Shown here: piece after piece, positions 31,888 through 32,024 of the stretch
How positions within the stretch are numbered: the first letter of the stretch is position 1
Layout of the letters: the number at the start of each line of letters is the position of its first letter
From: Planctomycetota bacterium
Lineage (GTDB): Bacteria; Planctomycetota; Phycisphaerae; Sedimentisphaerales; Anaerobacaceae
NCBI GenBank assembly: GCA_022566315.1
Contig: JADFJC010000030.1
Span: 1-32,024 of the forward strand
DNA: 32,024 nucleotides
Direction: 5' to 3'
Made by a program: the position numbers and the translations under genes
The notes under the pieces: model-generated
The model's input: only the letters and a program-made list of their open reading frames with translations
The model's database searches: none
What the model was told of the DNA's origin: nothing

Positions 31888-32024
31888 TGCGAAATCTCCT
31901 TAAAATAAATTCATGCTTATCCGAAGCCCACCATAGGGCTCTTACCAAATCCCTCACTCAATCAATGTTCTTACTCATTTGGTCAATGAGCCACTTAATC
32001 TGAATTCTATCTTAAAGAAACTAG

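Overview
The window looks like chromosomal DNA from a Planctomycetota bacterium, most likely of the Phycisphaerae lineage. The evidence is indirect: three tandem pseudopilins with an N-terminal [19 protein letters not shown] block and an RHxGxxNxxFLD-type C-terminal motif, a secreted protein ending in a DIKPGGNPNSINLKSKG-type domain, an ECF sigma factor followed by a membrane TPR protein, and degenerate heptamer and palindromic repeats between and inside genes. No rRNA, tRNA, CRISPR array, transposase or phage module was found.

Layout. 164-1018 is panB (minus). 1019-1837 is AT-rich and holds a possible orphan small RNA ending in a clear intrinsic terminator. 1838-6972 is a MacA-MacB-FtsX-TolC-type tripartite efflux operon; its outer-membrane gene starts in an octamer repeat and is out of frame with its best start codon. 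7037-10417 (minus) holds a GH130 enzyme, a doubtful small Cys-rich ORF and an MsbA-like exporter with a PDZ-like domain inserted between its first two membrane segments. 10583-11212 is a GloB-like hydrolase. 11213-12255 holds a C-terminal remnant of a large surface-type protein, repeats and a strong terminator. 12256-15260 holds a 32-residue ORF overlapping a radical SAM DNA-modification/repair-type gene, a small hypothetical gene and a PQQ-type beta-propeller protein. 15396-17006 is purH. 17127-19507 (minus) is an ECF sigma / membrane TPR / secreted coiled-coil operon. 19604-21999 (minus) holds metK and a DUF547 lipoprotein. 22333-24802 holds the three tandem pseudopilins, facing a GspG-like pseudopilin at 24857-25360. 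25627-27630 (minus) holds a secreted protein, an ankyrin-repeat lipoprotein and a tiny membrane peptide. 27845-29287 (minus) is rtcB. 29288-30247 is a non-coding hairpin-rich stretch. 30248-31887 (minus) holds two unrecognised, perhaps related, exported proteins.

Most genes are housekeeping (panB, purH, metK, rtcB) or envelope functions. The most notable signal is a class of short tandem repeats with 7- or 8-base periods inside coding regions: at the tolC-like start, in the signal region of the PQQ protein, and within the coiled-coil protein. None of these periods is a multiple of three, so copy-number change would shift the frame. In the tolC-like gene one extra octamer, or loss of one A from an A9 tract, would join a well-placed ATG with a ribosome binding site to the lipoprotein reading frame. 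That is what a phase-variable gene in the off state would look like, but an assembly error in a repeat would look the same.
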